DNA of 64,000 nt from Callorhinus ursinus. Taxonomy: Eukaryota; Chordata; Mammalia; Carnivora; Otariidae. Shown here one piece after another: positions 61,590 to 64,000 of this stretch; the stretch's first letter is position 1, and every line of letters starts with the position of its first letter. The stretch spans positions 58,703,021 through 58,767,020 of the forward strand of contig NW_020312828.1 in the NCBI RefSeq assembly GCF_003265705.1, given 5' to 3'. The position numbers and the translations under genes were made by a program. The notes under the pieces were generated by a model. That model had not been told where the DNA came from and did no database searches. It saw only the letters and a program-made list of their open reading frames with translations.

Positions 61590-61745
61590 TGTGTTGCTGG
61601 AAGAGGGTATATAATCTCTTTTGCTGGAGATCTTTAAGAACAGAGCAGACACCTCTCCTCCTGGGTTAGTTTAAATGTAGCTATGCCTAGAGGCAAGGGA
61701 AGACAGTAACTGACCTCTGGAGATACTTCGAAGCTCTATGATTCA
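61590..61745 (+). mobile_element. Possible CR1/L3 LINE 3' end
   Basis: GGAGATCTTTAAGAACAGAG, TGACCTCTGGAGATACTTCG and AGCTCTATGATTCATG follow the order of the ancient L3/CR1 3' end. Confidence 0.5.
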
Positions 61746-61929
61746 TGAAATGGGTGTGCAGGATTTCAGAGTAGTGTGGACCTTCACACAGTTAGAAATT
61801 TATGAAAATTGCCTAACTTATATAGTACACTTAAGGAATGTATTCTAATGAATTGTAAAAGCCTTAGTCTCAATTTGTTAACTTGATTTAATAATCAAAT
61901 AATAATCATTGAATATCATAATTATTTGT

Positions 61930-62390
61930 GATCAGATGAAGAATGTCCCCACAAAAGGTACGCAAACAAATCCTTGGAATCTGTGATTGTTCATCTTAGT
62001 TAGAAAAAGGGTCTTTGAGGATGTGATTAAAGATTTTGAAATGAAGACATAATCATGGATTATCAGGGTGGGCTCTAAATACAGTGACAAATGTCCTTAT
62101 AATAGGGCAGAGGGAGACTGGAGATAGAGAGAAGAGGGGCAGTAGGCAGTATGAAGACCAAGGCAGAGATTGGAGTGATGCAGCCAAATGCCAAGGAAGA
62201 CCCAAGAACACTGCACCAACCAGAAGCTGGAAGAGGCCAAGATTGGATTCTCCTCTATCTCCGCAGAGAGTGTGAGGCCCTGACAGATTTAGGACATCTA
62301 GCCTGGAGAATTGCGAGAATAAACGTCTGTTGGCTTAAGCCACTAAGGTTGTGGTAATGTGTTACAAAAGCCACAGGAAACTGATATATC
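61930..62390 (+). mobile_element. MaLR-like LTR remnant
   Basis: TTTGAGGATGTGATTAAAGA, GATTATCAGGGTGGGCTCTA, AATGTCCTTATAATAGGGCA, AGAGATTGGAGTGATGCAGC, AGAAGCTGGAAGAGGC and TTAAGCCACTAAGGTTGTGG follow a known old mammalian repeat order. LTR class is inferred. Confidence 0.6.
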
Positions 62391-62609
62391 ATGCTTTAGT
62401 AAAATGTTAAATCTAAATCTCAGTTAATATGAGATAATCACATTAAGTCATTTGCCTTTACGTAAATTTTATTGTGTTTGCCTTAGTACTTATATTTAAA
62501 GGATCTACTTAACAGTCTTTGATAGACAAAATGTGTGTATATATATGTATATGTATAAAATTTATCATACTTATCCACATATCTCAGAATTACAGTTTTT
62601 ATATGTGCA

Positions 62610-63290
62610 TGGGACTACATCTGGGCTCTTAATCTGTTCCTACAGCTAATTCAACTATTCTAACACCAGTATTATGGGGGTTTAAATAACATTGCTTTAT
62701 AATAATTCTTGACAGTTGATAGAAAATGTCCTATAAGCTTATTAGTCTTTTTCAAGAGTATTTTTGCTTTAATTGGCCTTCTGCTGACCCAGAAATTTTA
62801 GATAAAGTAATCAAATTTTATCCACAGCCATGAGGATTTTTGGAGGTTTCTCATTATCATTACATTGTATCTTTTCATCAACTTTAGGACTGTTGACAGT
62901 GTTGTCCTGTAAAACACTCTTCTCTGTGGTTTTGATATATATTTCTAATTATTTAACATCTAAAAAAATGTTTTCAATAAATCTTGAATTGTTCATCTGA
63001 GATTAATCCAATTATATCATGATATATTCTTTATACTTTACTGAGATCTGCTAATATTTTGCTTAAGATTTTACGTTTTTAGGAATGAGACTGGCCTACG
63101 ATTTTTTTCTCATATTTTTTTTCTAGTTTTGATATCAAGGATAAGTATTATGATGTAAATAGGAATTGTGATTTGATTAGGTTTCTATGTTTCCTGAAAG
63201 AGTTAAAGTAAGTTTGAATTTTTTTTTTAATTTAGGTAGAATTTTTCTGATAGAAAATACCTGGCCTGGTGTTTATAAGAATTATTTCTT
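62610..63290 (-). mobile_element. Ancient L1 ORF2 fragment, minus strand
   Basis: Weak but ordered similarity to reversed L1 ORF2: ACACCAGTATTATGGGGGTT, CTTTAATTGGCCTTCTGC, ACTGGCCTACGATTTTTTTC and TAGGTAGAATTTTTCTGATA. Highly diverged. Confidence 0.55.
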
Positions 63291-63790
63291 TATATGGTAT
63301 TAAGATATTGTTCAAATTACAATAAATAAAAAGCAAGCAGCAAAAGACAAAAAAATAGCAGAAATCATTTAGCTAGCGAACAGAAAAAATATTTAAGGAA
63401 TTCACACTAATTCTTACCAAGAAAATAAAGATACACCATCACATATGAAGTAAAAGGTTTTTAATAGTGACTTCTAACAATTGTCAAATTTCCAATTAGA
63501 TAAATAATCTTCTAGGAAAATGTATGTTTCACAATTTGAGTCAGGTAGAAAACAGGAATAGAAAAATAACCTTAGAAAAGACCTGGGATATTATTTATAA
63601 AGCCAGCATTTGGTATCACTAAATTCAGAGCAGGAAACGTACAGCTTAGCCTCATCAGAAATTGCAACAAAAAAACCATGAAGCTCAAAAGCTCTCAGAG
63701 ATTGTCCACTATTCTCTCCATTTCTCCAGTGCCACAGACTCTTTCATTTCTCTTTTCTCCGCACACAAGCTTCACGCTTTTCTGTCTACA
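63291..63790. other. Unique sequence, nothing recognised
   Basis: AT-rich with no open frame of note. Confidence 0.4.
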
Positions 63791-63792
63791 GC

Positions 63793-63955
63793 CACACTGT
63801 TCAGTACAATAGTCTTTAGTATGTGATTATTTATTTAAATTTGAATTAATTAAAATGAAATGTAATTAGATATTCAATTCCTCCGTTACACTAGTCACAT
63901 TTCAAATAATCAAGAGCCACATGTGGATAGCAGCTATCATACTAGACAATGAAGA
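63793..63955. mobile_element. Small DNA-transposon-type (MER) repeat
   Basis: CACACTGTTCAGTACAATAG at the left and GCTATCATACTAGACAATG at the right are inverted relatives. Between them are CACTAGTCACATTTCAAATA and AAGAGCCACATGTGGATAGC. The pattern fits a common old non-autonomous DNA element; family not fixed. Confidence 0.5.
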
Positions 63956-64000
63956 TGTAGCACATTTTGAATATGTTACATATGTAACACTCCATCATCT

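Noticed and set aside
1..64000. tRNA, snRNA, CRISPR array or prokaryotic operon
   Set aside because: None was recognised. tRNA-like matches are the SINE heads, and the repeats are eukaryotic transposons.

Overview
This window is nuclear DNA of a caniform (dog-like) carnivore, most likely an arctoid such as a bear, mustelid or seal. The main evidence is about 21 copies of the tRNA-Lys-derived Can-SINE, in both orientations, plus carnivore-type L1 3' ends. The exact species cannot be told from the sequence. No spliced host gene was recognised; the region looks like AT-rich intergenic or deep intronic DNA built mainly from layered transposable elements. Layout: 1-3400 holds L1 3' ends, an inverted L1 fragment, an LTR-like stretch and two SINEs. 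3400-7180 is mostly unique, with an L1 tail and a SINE. 7180-14430 is a repeat block: a MaLR-type LTR, a MIR, a 2.8 kb old L1 on the minus strand, then an old L1 on the plus strand that contains a SINE which itself contains a solo retroviral LTR. 14.4-34.6 kb is unique sequence studded with SINEs, MIRs, L2-like pieces, MLT1 LTRs, a MER5A element and one assembly gap with a falsely duplicated flank. 34.6-44.8 kb has no Can-SINE. 44.4-45.7 kb is an old L1 with a young SINE. 49.5-52.2 kb holds an ERVL-type LTR and a worn-out hAT transposon. 52-64 kb continues with SINEs, a second gap in a CTTT microsatellite, a CR1/L3 remnant, a MaLR-like LTR and an old L1. The only long, clearly protein-derived sequences are two retrocopies made by L1 machinery. 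The first (39750-42146) is a full-length intronless copy of NONO (p54nrb) with an uninterrupted 470-codon reading frame, parental 5' and 3' UTRs, a poly(A) signal and target-site duplications. The second (47170-48322) is a processed pseudogene of TIMM23, broken by a CGA-to-TGA-type stop, a one-base frameshift and an early terminal stop. The intact NONO copy is the most interesting object; whether it is expressed cannot be judged from sequence alone. No bacterial-type operon, CRISPR array, phage or novel gene system was found, and most short open reading frames here are chance or SINE/L1 shadows.
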